Shown one piece after another: positions 9,146 to 18,343 of a DNA stretch of 64,000 nt. The notes under the pieces are model-generated. The model saw only the letters and a program-made list of their open reading frames with translations, made no database searches and had not been told where the DNA came from. The position numbers were made by a program, and so were the translations under genes. The first letter of the stretch is position 1. Every line of letters starts with the position of its first letter. The stretch comes from Actinomycetota bacterium (GTDB lineage Bacteria; Actinomycetota; Thermoleophilia; Gaiellales; Gaiellaceae), in assembly GCA_003162055.1 (NCBI GenBank), contig PMNA01000021.1, positions 71,342 through 135,341 of the forward strand. The letters run 5' to 3'.

Positions 9146-9162
9146 GTTAATATGTTAACATG
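9143..9162. promoter_or_regulatory. Perfect inverted repeat covering the hisA and yerC/hisR start codons (candidate HisR operator)
   Basis: The sequence CATGTTAATATGTTAACATG reads as arms CATGTTAA and TTAACATG around a TATG spacer. The left arm contains the hisA start codon (complement of 9143-9145) and the right arm contains the yerC ATG at 9160. The AT-rich repeat stands out in this GC-rich region, and its GTTAAC core recalls the TrpR operator. It is a likely binding site for the adjacent TrpR-superfamily protein, giving autoregulation and shared control of hisA and the his operon. Confidence 0.7.
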
Positions 9163-9516
9163 ACATCTGAAGTGGACGAGATAACAAAATCCGATTCGGG
9201 CGAAGGCGAGGATATCCGCGAGCTGGACGCGCTGGCGGAAGCCATCCTCAGCCTGCGCAGCGGCGACGAGCTGACGCGCTTCCTGCGCGACCTCTGCACG
9301 CGGGCCGAGCTGGAGGCCCTCGCCCATCGCTGGCTGATCGCCCGGCTGCTGGAGGAGGGTCTTCCCTACCTCGCAGTCGCCGATCGCGCCGACGCTTCGA
9401 CAACCACGGTAACGCGCGTCTCGCAGTGGCTCCACCATGGCGCCGGGGGCTATCGCCTGGCCCTTGATCGCACGAAAGCGAAGAAGTCGAGTCCTGGAAA
9501 GGCAGGTAAGCAGTGA
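9160..9516 (+). CDS. TrpR-superfamily regulator YerC/YecD (candidate HisR)
   Basis: This 118-residue protein matches the YerC/YecD branch of the TrpR repressor fold: AILSLRSGDELTRFLRDLCT, then RAELEALAHRWLIARLLEEG, then the helix-turn-helix YLAVADRADASTTTVTRVSQWL. A GTG at 9172 is an alternative start that would remove four residues and free the palindrome's right arm. It overlaps hisG by 4 bp (GTGA). Its position at the head of the his operon suggests it is the histidine-responsive repressor. I recall TrpR-family HisR regulators being predicted in Gram-positive bacteria, but could not check this. Confidence 0.88.
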   Translation: MTSEVDEITKSDSGEGEDIRELDALAEAILSLRSGDELTRFLRDLCTRAELEALAHRWLIARLLEEGLPYLAVADRADASTTTVTRVSQWLHHGAGGYRLALDRTKAKKSSPGKAGKQ

Positions 9517-10403
9517 AGCAGACAGGTCTTCGTACGGCCGGAGTCGGCGGCCGCCTCGTCGTCGCGGTTCCCTCGAAGGGACGGATGGCGCAGACGTCGC
9601 TCGAGCTGCTCGAGGCTGCCGGGCTAGCCTTCGAACTTGGCGCGCGCTCGCTGCACGTACCTTGCTCGAACGCCCCGGTCGAGCTTCTACTGGTGCGTCC
9701 GCACGACATTCCCGAGTACGTCCAGGACGGTGTTGTGGACGCCGGTATCACCGGCGCCAACCTGATCGCCGAGACCGGTTCGGACGTCGATACCCTGCTC
9801 GAGCTGGGCTTCGGCCGCTGCACGTTAGAGGCCGCGGTGCCCGAGGAGTCGACGTTCCAGAAGGTCGCCGAGCTCGACGGCCTGCGTGTTGCTACGGCCT
9901 ATCCAGTCACGACCAAGGCTGCGCTCGAGCAAGCCGGGGTGACGGCAGAGCTCGTGCTGCTCTCGGGCTCGGTTGAGGCGGCGCCGCGGCTGGGGCTCTC
10001 CGATGCAGTGGTCGACCTGGTCTCGACCGGCTCGACCGCGGCGGCCAACGGACTGCGCCGAATCGGCGTCCTGGGCGAGTCGCAGGCGGTCTTGATCGGC
10101 AGCAAGCTCGATCTCGGCGAGCGCACAGAGATGCTCGAGCGGCTGGAGATGATGCTGCGCGGTGTAATCGCTGCCCGCCGCCGCCGCTATTTGATGCTGA
10201 ATGCACCGGCCGAGAAGGTGGCCGAGCTCGAAGCCCTGCTCCCGAGCATGGGGGCGCCCTCGGTCGTCGAGCTGGCCGAGCAGGGACAGCTGGCGTTGCA
10301 CGCGGCCGTCGATGTGGAGGAGATCTGGGATCTGCTGCCTAAGCTCAAGGCGGCCGGCGCCTCTTCGATCCTGGTCATGCACCTGGAAAGGGTGCTTCCG
10401 TGA
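9513..10403 (+). CDS. hisG: ATP phosphoribosyltransferase, long form HisG
   Basis: HisG joins ATP and PRPP in the first, committed step of histidine synthesis. The 296-residue length and the C-terminal ACT-like regulatory domain (about 215-295) identify the long HisG_L form, which needs no HisZ subunit and is normally inhibited by histidine. Visible motifs include VAVPSKGRMAQTSLELLEAAG, DAGITGANLIAE and the PRPP loop VVDLVSTGSTAAANGL. It starts with GTG overlapping the yerC stop and ends overlapping the hisD start. Confidence 0.96.
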   Translation: MKQTGLRTAGVGGRLVVAVPSKGRMAQTSLELLEAAGLAFELGARSLHVPCSNAPVELLLVRPHDIPEYVQDGVVDAGITGANLIAETGSDVDTLLELGFGRCTLEAAVPEESTFQKVAELDGLRVATAYPVTTKAALEQAGVTAELVLLSGSVEAAPRLGLSDAVVDLVSTGSTAAANGLRRIGVLGESQAVLIGSKLDLGERTEMLERLEMMLRGVIAARRRRYLMLNAPAEKVAELEALLPSMGAPSVVELAEQGQLALHAAVDVEEIWDLLPKLKAAGASSILVMHLERVLP

Positions 10404-11566
10404 GGGCGGCCGGGCTGGCCGAGATACTGCCGCGCGCGCTCGAGATCGTCGAGGATGTGCGCCTGCGCGGTGACGAGGCGCTACTGGAGCTGGCCGAGCG
10501 CTTCGACGGCGTGCGCCCGGCCTTCATCCGCGTTCCGAGCGAGGAGATCGAACGGGCGACGATCGAGGACGAGACTCTTGAAGCTCTACGCGAGAGCATC
10601 CGTGCCGTACGCACCTTCCACGAGCAGCAACGACCCGAGGGCTTCCGCTACTCGACCTACCCCGGCGTTGAGGCCGAGCGCCGTTTCGTTCCGCTCGACT
10701 CGGTCGGCGTCTACGTGCCGGGCGGCCTTGCGCCGCTGCCAAGCTCACTGGTGATGGGCGCCGTTCCGGCCCAGGCCGCCGGCGTGCGCAGGATCGCGGT
10801 CGCCACGCCGAAGGCCGATCCGACCATCCTCGCCACAGCGCGTGAGCTCGGCCTCGATGAGATCTATTGCGTCGGCGGTGCCCAGGCGATTGCGGCGCTG
10901 GCTTATGGAACCGAGACGGTCGAGAAGGTGGACAAGATCGTCGGCCCCGGACAGAGCTGGACGACTGCGGCCAAGCTGCTCGTCTCCAGCGTCGTCGGGA
11001 TCGATCTTCCCGCCGGTCCGAGCGAGGTTCTGATCGTGGCCGACGAGAGCGCCGACCCGGTCTTGTGCGCAGCCGATCTGAAAGCTCAGGCCGAGCACGG
11101 CCCAGGCTCGGAGTCGCTGCTCGTGACGACGAGCCGGGGGCTGGCCGACGCGGTGCGCGAGCTGGTCGGAGCTAACGAGCAGATCCAGATCGAGCTGGTC
11201 GAGTCGCTCGAGCAGGCGATAGAGCGCTCGAACGACTACGCGCCCGAGCACCTCGAGCTGATGGTCTCTGACCCGGAGGCCGCGCTCGAGGACATTCGCC
11301 ACGCCGGCGCGATCTTCCTCGGGCCGAACGCGCCTGCGGTGGCCGGCGACTACGCCGTCGGCACCAATCACGTTCTCCCAACCGGTGGACTGGCGAAGTC
11401 ATGCGGCGGTCTCGGTCTCGAGGCTTTCTTGAAGCCGCTCGAGATCGTGCGCATCGACCGCCAGGGCATCGAGCGCCTGGCGCCGATCGTCGCCACGCTG
11501 GCCCGTGTCGAGGGCCTGACCGAGCACGCCGCCGCGGTAGAGGCTCGCCTGAAAGCAGCGGGATGA
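10400..11566 (+). CDS. hisD: Histidinol dehydrogenase HisD
   Basis: HisD carries out the last two NAD-dependent oxidations from histidinol to histidine. The family core is complete: GVYVPGGLAPLPSSLVMG, the NAD region PAGPSEVLIVAD, the zinc-binding AQAEHGPGSESLL, then NDYAPEHLELM and TNHVLPTGG. At 388 residues it is shorter than the usual 430 or so, mainly at the N-terminus, where the first helical segment is reduced. It uses a GTG start overlapping hisG and its stop overlaps the hisCB ATG. Confidence 0.95.
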   Translation: MRAAGLAEILPRALEIVEDVRLRGDEALLELAERFDGVRPAFIRVPSEEIERATIEDETLEALRESIRAVRTFHEQQRPEGFRYSTYPGVEAERRFVPLDSVGVYVPGGLAPLPSSLVMGAVPAQAAGVRRIAVATPKADPTILATARELGLDEIYCVGGAQAIAALAYGTETVEKVDKIVGPGQSWTTAAKLLVSSVVGIDLPAGPSEVLIVADESADPVLCAADLKAQAEHGPGSESLLVTTSRGLADAVRELVGANEQIQIELVESLEQAIERSNDYAPEHLELMVSDPEAALEDIRHAGAIFLGPNAPAVAGDYAVGTNHVLPTGGLAKSCGGLGLEAFLKPLEIVRIDRQGIERLAPIVATLARVEGLTEHAAAVEARLKAAG

Positions 11567-13176
11567 TGAGCCCTACTCCTCGCCCCCTTCCGGACAGCTT
11601 CGCCGCCTACATATGGACCGAAACGGCACAGGATGTCGCGCGCCGGCGCGGCCTCGATCCGGCGGCCGTGATCCGCTTCGACGCCAACGTGCCGCCGCTT
11701 CCCGGCGTGCCGCGGATCCCGATCGGGGAGAGTTTCGCGCGCCTGAACGAATATCCGCCCGGCGGTTATCGCGAGCTGCACGCGGCCGCGGCCTCCTACG
11801 TCGGCACGCGGCCGGAGCAGATTGTGCTCGGCGCCGGCTCGGACTCGCTCATCCACCTGGTTGCCCGCACCTACCTCGGTGTGGGGCGAACGGCGGCGGT
11901 CGTCGATCTACCCACCTACTCGCTGTACGGAATCGCCTCTCAGATCGAGGGTGGCGAGGTCGTGGGCTGCTCGCTTGAGGATGCGCCCGAGGCTGCGGCC
12001 CAGGCCGCCGTCATCTGGATCTGCAATCCGCACAACCCGACCGGGAGCGTCTATCGCTGCGAAGACATAGTCGCGCTGGCCAAGCGGCGTCCCGAGTCGC
12101 TCGTGGCGATCGACGAGGCCTACGTCGAGTACGGCGCCGAGTCGATGGTGCCCTACCTCGACGAGGTGCCGAATTGCATTGTGCTACGCACGCTCTCCAA
12201 GGCCTTCGGCTTTGCGGCGCTACGTGTGGGTTACGCAGTTTGTGCGCCGGAGGTGGCGAGCGAACTACGCAAGCGCAGCGAGCCTGCGCCGATCTCGTCT
12301 CCCTCGGCCAGGATCGTCGCGGCGGCTCTGCGCGAGCCGAGGCTGGACGTCGAAGAGACGGTGCAGGAGCGCTCCCGGGTTCGCGAAGCCTTACTCGCCG
12401 CCGGCTACGACTGCCCGCCCTCGGCCGGGAACTTCCTCCTGCTCAGGGTCGAAAAGGCTGATCAGCTCGCGGACGAGCTGGAGGCGAAAGGCCTGGTACT
12501 ACGCCGCTACCGAAACGGGCTGCGCTTCACGGTGCGCCTGCCGGCCGAGAACGATCGCCTGCTCGAAGCGTTGGGCGTCGCCGCGGCGCCCAGCGCGAGG
12601 CGCACGGGCCTGGTCGTCCGCACCACCGCCGAGACCGGCGTACGTGTCTCGCTCGCCCTCGACGGGCAGGGCAGGGCGCGGATCGATACCGGAGTCGGTT
12701 TTCTCGATCACCTGCTCACCCTCTTTGCCTTTCACGGTGGAATCGATCTCGAGCTCCTGGCCGGAGGCGATCTCGAGGTTGACGAGCATCACACGGTCGA
12801 GGACGTGCTGGCCGCGCTGGGCGAAGCGCTTGCCCAGGCGCTCGGGGCTCGCACTGGCCTGAGCCGCTACGGCTCGGCGACCGTGCCCATGGACGAGGCG
12901 AGCGGCACAGCCGCGGTCGATCTAGGCTCGCGGCCGCACGCCGAGGTGGCACTCGCCTTCACTGGCGATCGTGTCGGCGGATTGGCGTTGAGCCTGCTTC
13001 CGCACGCGCTCGAGCGCTTCGCCATGCAGGGCCGTTTCACGCTTCACGTCGAGGCCTCCGGAAAAGACGATCACCACGTCGCCGAGGCGGCCTTCAAGGC
13101 GCTTGGGCGGGCGCTGGCGGGCGCCTGCGCGAGCGCGGGTACGCAAGCAATCACGTCAACCAAGGGCGAAGCGTGA
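11563..13176 (+). CDS. hisC-hisB: Fused histidinol-phosphate aminotransferase / imidazoleglycerol-phosphate dehydratase (HisC-HisB)
   Basis: One 537-residue reading frame carries two enzymes of the pathway. Residues 1 to about 340 are a PLP-dependent HisC with WICNPHNPTGS, VAIDEAYVEY and the PLP lysine in TLSKAFGF (K213). Residues about 346 to 537 are a HisB-type dehydratase with GVGFLDHLL, DEHHTVEDVLAALG, YGSATVPMDEA and KDDHHVAEAAFKALG, the manganese-binding histidine clusters. No stop or frameshift separates them. The enzymes catalyse steps seven and six. Histidinol-phosphate phosphatase is not in the cluster. ATG 11563 overlaps the hisD stop; ATG 11566 is an alternative start. Confidence 0.93.
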   Translation: MMSPTPRPLPDSFAAYIWTETAQDVARRRGLDPAAVIRFDANVPPLPGVPRIPIGESFARLNEYPPGGYRELHAAAASYVGTRPEQIVLGAGSDSLIHLVARTYLGVGRTAAVVDLPTYSLYGIASQIEGGEVVGCSLEDAPEAAAQAAVIWICNPHNPTGSVYRCEDIVALAKRRPESLVAIDEAYVEYGAESMVPYLDEVPNCIVLRTLSKAFGFAALRVGYAVCAPEVASELRKRSEPAPISSPSARIVAAALREPRLDVEETVQERSRVREALLAAGYDCPPSAGNFLLLRVEKADQLADELEAKGLVLRRYRNGLRFTVRLPAENDRLLEALGVAAAPSARRTGLVVRTTAETGVRVSLALDGQGRARIDTGVGFLDHLLTLFAFHGGIDLELLAGGDLEVDEHHTVEDVLAALGEALAQALGARTGLSRYGSATVPMDEASGTAAVDLGSRPHAEVALAFTGDRVGGLALSLLPHALERFAMQGRFTLHVEASGKDDHHVAEAAFKALGRALAGACASAGTQAITSTKGEA

Positions 13177-13778
13177 AAATCGTTCTCGCCGACTACGGCG
13201 CAGGCAACCTGCGCAGCGTCAGCTCGGCCCTGGCACGGGCGGGGGCGGGGGCGGAAACGGTCATCTCGCCCGACCCCGAGGTCGTGCGTGAGGCCGATCT
13301 GGCCGTAATAGCCGGGGTGGGACATTTGGGCGCCTGCGCAGAAGGGCTGCAGAAGACAGGCCTGGCCGAGGCGCTACGCGAGCGTGTCGTGGCCGATCGT
13401 CCCGTGCTCGGTATCTGCGTCGGCCTGCAGGTGCTGTTTGAAGAGAGCGAAGAGGGTGGCAAGGGGCTCGGCCTATTTCGCGGGCCGGTCGTCCGCCTTA
13501 AGGCGCGGCGCGTTCCTCACATGGGTTGGAACACGCTCAGTCTGCGCGGGACGCCGTCGATCCTCGACGGGCTCGACGGAGAAGACGTCTATTTCGCACA
13601 CAGCTACAGCGTCCGGCCGCTCGAGGAGTTGCCCGGCGCCGAGGTCGAGCACGGCGGTCCGATCGTCGCCGCGGTCGAGCGCGGAGCGCTGGCCGGCGTC
13701 CAGTTCCATCCCGAGCGCAGCGCGAGAGCCGGTGCCCGACTACTCAAGAACGTGATCGCATGGTCAAGAAGCGCCTGA
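13173..13778 (+). CDS. hisH: Imidazole glycerol phosphate synthase glutamine amidotransferase HisH
   Basis: HisH hydrolyses glutamine and passes ammonia to HisF. This 201-residue class I amidotransferase has the nucleophile C82 in [12 protein letters not shown] and the His/Glu pair in GVQFHPERS (H179, E181), along with PHMGWNTL. The GTG start overlaps the hisCB stop by 4 bp, and the 3' end overlaps hisF by 19 bp, which would help make the HisH-HisF complex in equal amounts. Confidence 0.95.
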   Translation: MKIVLADYGAGNLRSVSSALARAGAGAETVISPDPEVVREADLAVIAGVGHLGACAEGLQKTGLAEALRERVVADRPVLGICVGLQVLFEESEEGGKGLGLFRGPVVRLKARRVPHMGWNTLSLRGTPSILDGLDGEDVYFAHSYSVRPLEELPGAEVEHGGPIVAAVERGALAGVQFHPERSARAGARLLKNVIAWSRSA

Positions 13779-14515
13779 TCCCCTGCCTCGACGTCACCAA
13801 GGGGCGCGTCGTCAAGGGCGTGCGCTTCGTCGAGCTGCGCGACATCGGCGATCCGGTCGAGATGGCCACGCGCTACTCGGAGTACGGGGCCGACGAGCTC
13901 GTCTTCCTCGACATCACGGCCACCGTCTTCGGCCACGCTCCGATCGTCGAGCTGGTCGAGCGCGCGGCGACCGAGCTGGAGATTCCCTTCACCGTCGGCG
14001 GCGGCGTCTCGACGCTCGGGCATGCGCGCAGGCTACTGCGCCTAGGCGCCGACAAGGTGGCCGTCAACCGGGCCGCGGTCGAGCGGCCGGAGCTGTTGAC
14101 CGAGCTGGCCGAGGAGTTCGGAGCTCAGGCCGTCGTCTGCGCCATCGACTCGAAGAAGGTCGGGCCCGGCAAGGGCGAGGTGGTCACGCACGGGGCGCGC
14201 AAGCCGCGCGGGCTGGACACGATCGAATGGGCGCTCGAGGTCGTGGAGCGGGGCGCCGGCGAGATCATGCTCACCTCGATCGACGCGGACGGAACGCGCG
14301 CCGGCTACGACCTCGAGATCACCGGCCTGGTCTGCGACGCGGTCTCGGTACCGGTGATCGCCTCGGGCGGCGCCGGCACGGTGAAGCATCTGGCCGAGGC
14401 CTTCGAGGTCGGTGCCGAAGCGGCACTCGTCGCCTCGATCGTGCACGAGGCGCCCGAAGGGATTCCCGAGATAAAACGCGAGCTCGAGGAGGCAGGATGG
14501 CCGATGAGAATCTGA
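13760..14515 (+). CDS. hisF: Imidazole glycerol phosphate synthase cyclase HisF
   Basis: HisF is the TIM-barrel cyclase that converts PRFAR and ammonia to IGP and AICAR. The start is the ATG at 13760 ([20 protein letters not shown]), inside the end of hisH, giving the standard length of 251 residues. Catalytic Asp motifs are present ([10 protein letters not shown] and [14 protein letters not shown]), as are the phosphate-binding loops [10 protein letters not shown] and [13 protein letters not shown]. It overlaps hisH and hisIE by 19 bp each. Confidence 0.96.
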   Translation: MVKKRLIPCLDVTKGRVVKGVRFVELRDIGDPVEMATRYSEYGADELVFLDITATVFGHAPIVELVERAATELEIPFTVGGGVSTLGHARRLLRLGADKVAVNRAAVERPELLTELAEEFGAQAVVCAIDSKKVGPGKGEVVTHGARKPRGLDTIEWALEVVERGAGEIMLTSIDADGTRAGYDLEITGLVCDAVSVPVIASGGAGTVKHLAEAFEVGAEAALVASIVHEAPEGIPEIKRELEEAGWPMRI

Positions 14516-15045
14516 AGGGCGCGATCGTTCAGGACGCGGAGAGCGGGCGCGTGCTGATGCTGGCCTGGATGAACGACGAGGCGCTCAGGCTCACGCGCGA
14601 GAGCGGCCAGGCCTGGTTCTGGAGCCGCTCGCGCTCGGAGCTCTGGCACAAGGGCGGCACTTCCGGCTCTTTCCTCAACGTCGAGGAGTTGAGCGAGGAC
14701 TGCGACGGCGACGCCATCCTGCTCAAGGTGAGAGCAGAGGGCCCGGCCTGCCACACCGGTGCCGAGTCGTGCTTCGCGCCCTGGCTCTGGCGGCGCGTGG
14801 CCGAGCGCGCCAAGGAGAGGCCGGAGGGCTCGTACGTGGCGAGCCTGCTCGACAAGGGGCCGGCCGGTGCCGCGCGCAAGGTGGGCGAAGAGGGCGTCGA
14901 GGTGGCTCTGGCGGCCGTTTGCGAAAGCGACCAGCGCGTAATCGAGGAGGTCGCCGATCTCTGGTTCCACAGCTACGTCTTGCTCGCCTCGCGCGGGCTC
15001 GACCCGGCGCAGGTCGAGGACGAGTTGAGAAAGCGGATCCGCTAA
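14497..15045 (+). CDS. hisIE: Bifunctional phosphoribosyl-AMP cyclohydrolase / phosphoribosyl-ATP pyrophosphatase HisIE
   Basis: This 182-residue fusion performs steps two and three of histidine synthesis. The HisI half shows [19 protein letters not shown], the [16 protein letters not shown] loop and the metal-binding [11 protein letters not shown] and CHTGAESCF. The HisE half shows [13 protein letters not shown] and [14 protein letters not shown]. The HisI N-terminus is somewhat short compared with typical HisIE. The ATG at 14497 lies 19 bp inside hisF. It is the last gene of the operon; 162 bp without a gene separate it from the LacI gene. Confidence 0.95.
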   Translation: MADENLKGAIVQDAESGRVLMLAWMNDEALRLTRESGQAWFWSRSRSELWHKGGTSGSFLNVEELSEDCDGDAILLKVRAEGPACHTGAESCFAPWLWRRVAERAKERPEGSYVASLLDKGPAGAARKVGEEGVEVALAAVCESDQRVIEEVADLWFHSYVLLASRGLDPAQVEDELRKRIR

Positions 15046-15133
15046 GGGGAGTTTCCAGGAAACGACGAGACGGTAAGTCCAGGAGACCTGCGCCGGTTGG
15101 CGAAGAAAGGGCCGGTAGTTGGCGTGTACGCTT

Positions 15134-15151
15134 GTAACGAGCGTTACGCTC
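15134..15151. promoter_or_regulatory. Overlapping inverted repeats upstream of the LacI gene (candidate autoregulatory operator)
   Basis: GTAACG-AG-CGTTAC (15134-15147) is a perfect 6-bp inverted repeat, overlapped by GAGCG-TTA-CGCTC (15139-15151). LacI-family operators are short palindromes of this size, and the site is 57 bp ahead of the TTG start of the LacI-type gene. The assignment is by position and symmetry only. Confidence 0.4.
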
Positions 15152-15207
15152 CAGTTGCCCCCAATTGATCTGGACCGCTGTTCGCATGCCGAGAAAGGGC
15201 CAAGCAG

Positions 15208-16290
15208 TTGCCGACGACGCTTAGAGAGATTGCGAAGCAAACCGGGGTTTCGGTCTCGACTGTCTCGCGCGTCCTCAACGGCCACACCGGCGTGAGCGCC
15301 GAGGTGCGCGAACGCGTATTGAAGCTGGCGAACGAACTGGATTACACGCCGAACGCCGCCGCGAGAACACTCGTACTGCAGCGCTCGCGCCTGCTCGCGG
15401 TGGTCATCCGCACCGGCGATCATCGCGAGTTCCAGCACCCCTTCTACCAGGTCATTCTCGACGGGATCAAGCGGAAGGCCACGGAGTTCGGCTATGACCT
15501 CCTGATCCTCAGTCACGAGGGCATCGAGTACGGCGACGACAGCACCTTCTTCGTCGAGCGGGCGCGCCGTCACCAGGTCGAGGGAGCGATCTTGATGGGT
15601 GTGCGCGATCCCGACCTCGAGCTGTTCACCAAGTTCAAGATCCCGGCAATGACCGTGGATTTCGAGCCGCAAAGAGAGATCGAGGGCCAGTACGGAGTGG
15701 TCAAGTCCGACAATGTCGCCGGCTCCGAGATGGCCGTCGAGCATCTCTATTCGCTCGGTCATCGCCGTATCGCACACATCGCCGGTCTGCTGCACACCTC
15801 GGCGGCGCTCAACCGCCTGGCCGGTTATCGCACTGCGCTCGAGCACCTCGGTATCCCCTACCGCGATGATTATGTTGCCGAGGCCGATTACCGTTACGCG
15901 AGCGGCTGTGCCGCGATGCGCCGGCTACTGGCGTTACCCGAGCCCCCCGATGCCGTCACCACCTCCAGCGATATGTCGGCGCTTGGCGCGATCCGGGCCA
16001 TCCGCGATTTTGGCCTCAGCGTTCCCAAAGACGTGGCCATAGTCGGCTACGACGACATTCTCTTCGCGTCGCTGTCCACGCCGACGCTGACGACCGTCCG
16101 CCAGGACATGGGGCAGCTCGGAGAACTGGCCTGCGGCGCGCTGATCGAGCTGTTCGAGGGGAGAGCTCACAAGCTGCCGAAGCTGGTGCTACCGGTCGAG
16201 CTCATCGTGCGCGAGTCTTGCGGCGGTGGCGGTGCGGATACAGCCGACACACTCGGTATCGGGCTCGACGCGGTGCTTTCACGCGAATAA
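15208..16290 (+). CDS. LacI-family transcriptional regulator
   Basis: I chose the TTG at 15208 because a GAAAGGG ribosome site lies 8 bases ahead. The 360-residue protein has the LacI helix-turn-helix (TTLREIAKQTGVSVSTVSRV, then hinge helix AAARTL) and a periplasmic-binding-protein-like sugar sensor (about 60-340) with DGIKRKATEFGYDLLILSH and VGYDDILFASLSTPTLTTV. The C-terminus has about 20 extra residues. It stands alone between the his operon and a convergent permease, so its sugar ligand and targets are not clear. The GH94 operon at 37.7-43.6 kb, which carries a LacI-type operator, is one candidate target. Confidence 0.9.
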   Translation: MPTTLREIAKQTGVSVSTVSRVLNGHTGVSAEVRERVLKLANELDYTPNAAARTLVLQRSRLLAVVIRTGDHREFQHPFYQVILDGIKRKATEFGYDLLILSHEGIEYGDDSTFFVERARRHQVEGAILMGVRDPDLELFTKFKIPAMTVDFEPQREIEGQYGVVKSDNVAGSEMAVEHLYSLGHRRIAHIAGLLHTSAALNRLAGYRTALEHLGIPYRDDYVAEADYRYASGCAAMRRLLALPEPPDAVTTSSDMSALGAIRAIRDFGLSVPKDVAIVGYDDILFASLSTPTLTTVRQDMGQLGELACGALIELFEGRAHKLPKLVLPVELIVRESCGGGGADTADTLGIGLDAVLSRE

Positions 16291-16326
16291 CCGCGACCGG
16301 CTTTCGCTCTCGTATCGAAGAGGGCT

Positions 16327-18285
16327 CTAGGCGGGCAGCGGCTCGTCGCGCCTGATATCGAGCGGGTACCTGGGCTCGGGCGTGCTGCTGCGCTCCACAG
16401 CCAGGAGAACGCGACAGGGCGCGCGCCGCAGCACGTGCTCGCTGGTCGCATCCAGCGGCATGCGCTGGCTCTGGCGCCGAGACGGGGGTCGGTTGGCCGG
16501 GAGGATGACGATCTCCGCGTGGTGGTGCCTGGCTTCGGCGACGATCGCCTCACCGGCGCTGCGCGTCCGAATGAGGCGCGGTCGGACACTGACGCCGTAG
16601 CCGGTGGCGGTCGTCTCGGCCTCGTCGAGCAGCTCGTCAAGTCGTTCTTCCTCGGGCAGTCGCGCCCCGATCGGGCTGCCGAGCGGAACCTCTAGCGGCG
16701 CCACGATCGTGATCAGCGAGCGCCGCTCGGCGGCGAGCTGGCAAGCGATGCTCATCGCCGTGGCCACGTCTGCGTCGGCGAAGATGGGTACGAGGAGCTG
16801 TCGGTACTCGAGCTGCCAGGGCAGGATCTCGGCCGGCGCATGCACGGTCTGGCGCAGGGGAATCCGAAGGACGCGTTTTCGATAGACGATGAAGAGCGTG
16901 AATCCGGCCAGTAGCCAGCCCATGCCGGCAATACGCGTGCTCGATTCCTGGATCGTGATCGAGAACCAGGCTGCCGCGGTCCCGAACAGGCCGATGATCG
17001 CGAACAGTGGCCAGTCCACGCCGCGGAAGCGGAAGTTGGGTCGGGCCTTGTAGGTCAGCTCGGCGTCGCGGTAGCGGTAGCGCAGCGCGATCAGCGAGAT
17101 GTTGGCGATGGCAAACGAGAGCATCGCTCCGAACGAGTACATCGTTCCGAGGAAGTTCACTTCCTTGTCGTGCAGCACTAGACCCGGCAGCATCAGCAAA
17201 ATCGGGAAGGTCGCCGAGAAGAAGGTGAGCGAGCGCCACGGCGTATGCAGGCGTGGATGCAGTCGCCGGAAGAACTCGGGAATCTGCCGGTAACTCGACA
17301 TCGCGTAGCTCACCCGCGAGGAGCCCATGATGCCGGCGTTGGTACCGATGATCAGGATCGTCCCTGCCAGCACGCCGACGTAGTAGCGCAGGATCGTGTG
17401 GAACACGCCGTGGAGCCCGAGGCCCGAGACAATTCCCAGCACCGGGTCGCTCGCAAAACCGCCTTTCCCCGGCGGCAGGCCGAGGAGCGTCTGGTAATGG
17501 CCGTTCTTGAACGTGACCGGCAGCGCCATCAGGGCGATCAGCGGAAGAGTGAGATAGATCGCGAAGACCGCGATGCGCAGCATGTTGTAGGCACGCGGGA
17601 CGTCGCGCGGCGGATCGCGTGTTTCCTCGGCCAGGTTGGAGATCGTCTCCAGACCGGTGTAGGCGATCATTGCGATCGGAACCGCGAGCAGGAAGCCCGA
17701 CCAGTGCGGCGCGACGCCGAGGTGGACGTTCGAGATCAAGATGTGCGGCCTGAAGATCATCACACTGCCGAGCCCGACGAGCAGAACCTGAGTCGAGAAG
17801 TCGAGGACGGCCAGAACGATGTTCAGCTTGACGGCCTCACGCAGGCCGAGGATGTTCACCCCGACGAGCGTCAGTACCAGAGCGGCGCCGAAGATGATGT
17901 CCCAGGGCGGCGTCCGGAGCGGGCTCCAGAACACCGACAGGTAGTGGGGGACGAAGTAGGCCGAGATCGAGATCGTGACGACGTAGTTGAGCATCTGGCC
18001 CCAGGCCGCCAGGAAGCTCGCCACCTCATTGAAGGCGTGGCGCGCGAAGCTGGAGGAGCCACCGGCCTCCGGATAACGAACCGTGCCTTCGGCGTAGGTC
18101 AGCGACGTCGTCAGGAAGAAGATGCCGGCGATGATGAAGACGATCGGCGTCAGGCCGAGCGCGAGTGCCGCGGTAACGCCCAGCGCGTAGTAGATCGAGG
18201 AACCGACGTCGCCGTACGCGGTCGACGAGAGAGCGGGTGAGCCGAGCACCCGTTCGAGTCCGTGTCGGCTTCTGCGAGAGGGCAC
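16327..18285 (-). CDS. APC-superfamily amino-acid permease with C-terminal UspA-like domain
   Basis: The 652-residue protein has about 12 membrane helices (residues about 20-470) of the amino acid-polyamine-organocation type, starting with STAYGDVGSSIYYALGV and including YTGLETISNLAEETRDPPRD. A cytoplasmic universal-stress-protein-like domain follows (about 490-640; QLLVPIFADADVATAMSIAC and SEHVLRRAPCRVLL). Permease-UspA fusions are common in high-GC Gram-positive bacteria and are thought to sense nucleotides or stress. The substrate cannot be deduced. It is convergent with the LacI gene and 58 bp beyond the 3' end of hypE. Confidence 0.86.
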   Translation of the reverse strand: MPSRRSRHGLERVLGSPALSSTAYGDVGSSIYYALGVTAALALGLTPIVFIIAGIFFLTTSLTYAEGTVRYPEAGGSSSFARHAFNEVASFLAAWGQMLNYVVTISISAYFVPHYLSVFWSPLRTPPWDIIFGAALVLTLVGVNILGLREAVKLNIVLAVLDFSTQVLLVGLGSVMIFRPHILISNVHLGVAPHWSGFLLAVPIAMIAYTGLETISNLAEETRDPPRDVPRAYNMLRIAVFAIYLTLPLIALMALPVTFKNGHYQTLLGLPPGKGGFASDPVLGIVSGLGLHGVFHTILRYYVGVLAGTILIIGTNAGIMGSSRVSYAMSSYRQIPEFFRRLHPRLHTPWRSLTFFSATFPILLMLPGLVLHDKEVNFLGTMYSFGAMLSFAIANISLIALRYRYRDAELTYKARPNFRFRGVDWPLFAIIGLFGTAAAWFSITIQESSTRIAGMGWLLAGFTLFIVYRKRVLRIPLRQTVHAPAEILPWQLEYRQLLVPIFADADVATAMSIACQLAAERRSLITIVAPLEVPLGSPIGARLPEEERLDELLDEAETTATGYGVSVRPRLIRTRSAGEAIVAEARHHHAEIVILPANRPPSRRQSQRMPLDATSEHVLRRAPCRVLLAVERSSTPEPRYPLDIRRDEPLPA

Positions 18286-18343
18286 GAGCGCACTTTAACG
18301 GCGAACCGGGTTGGTCAATGGAGTAGCGACTGATCCGGTGCGT

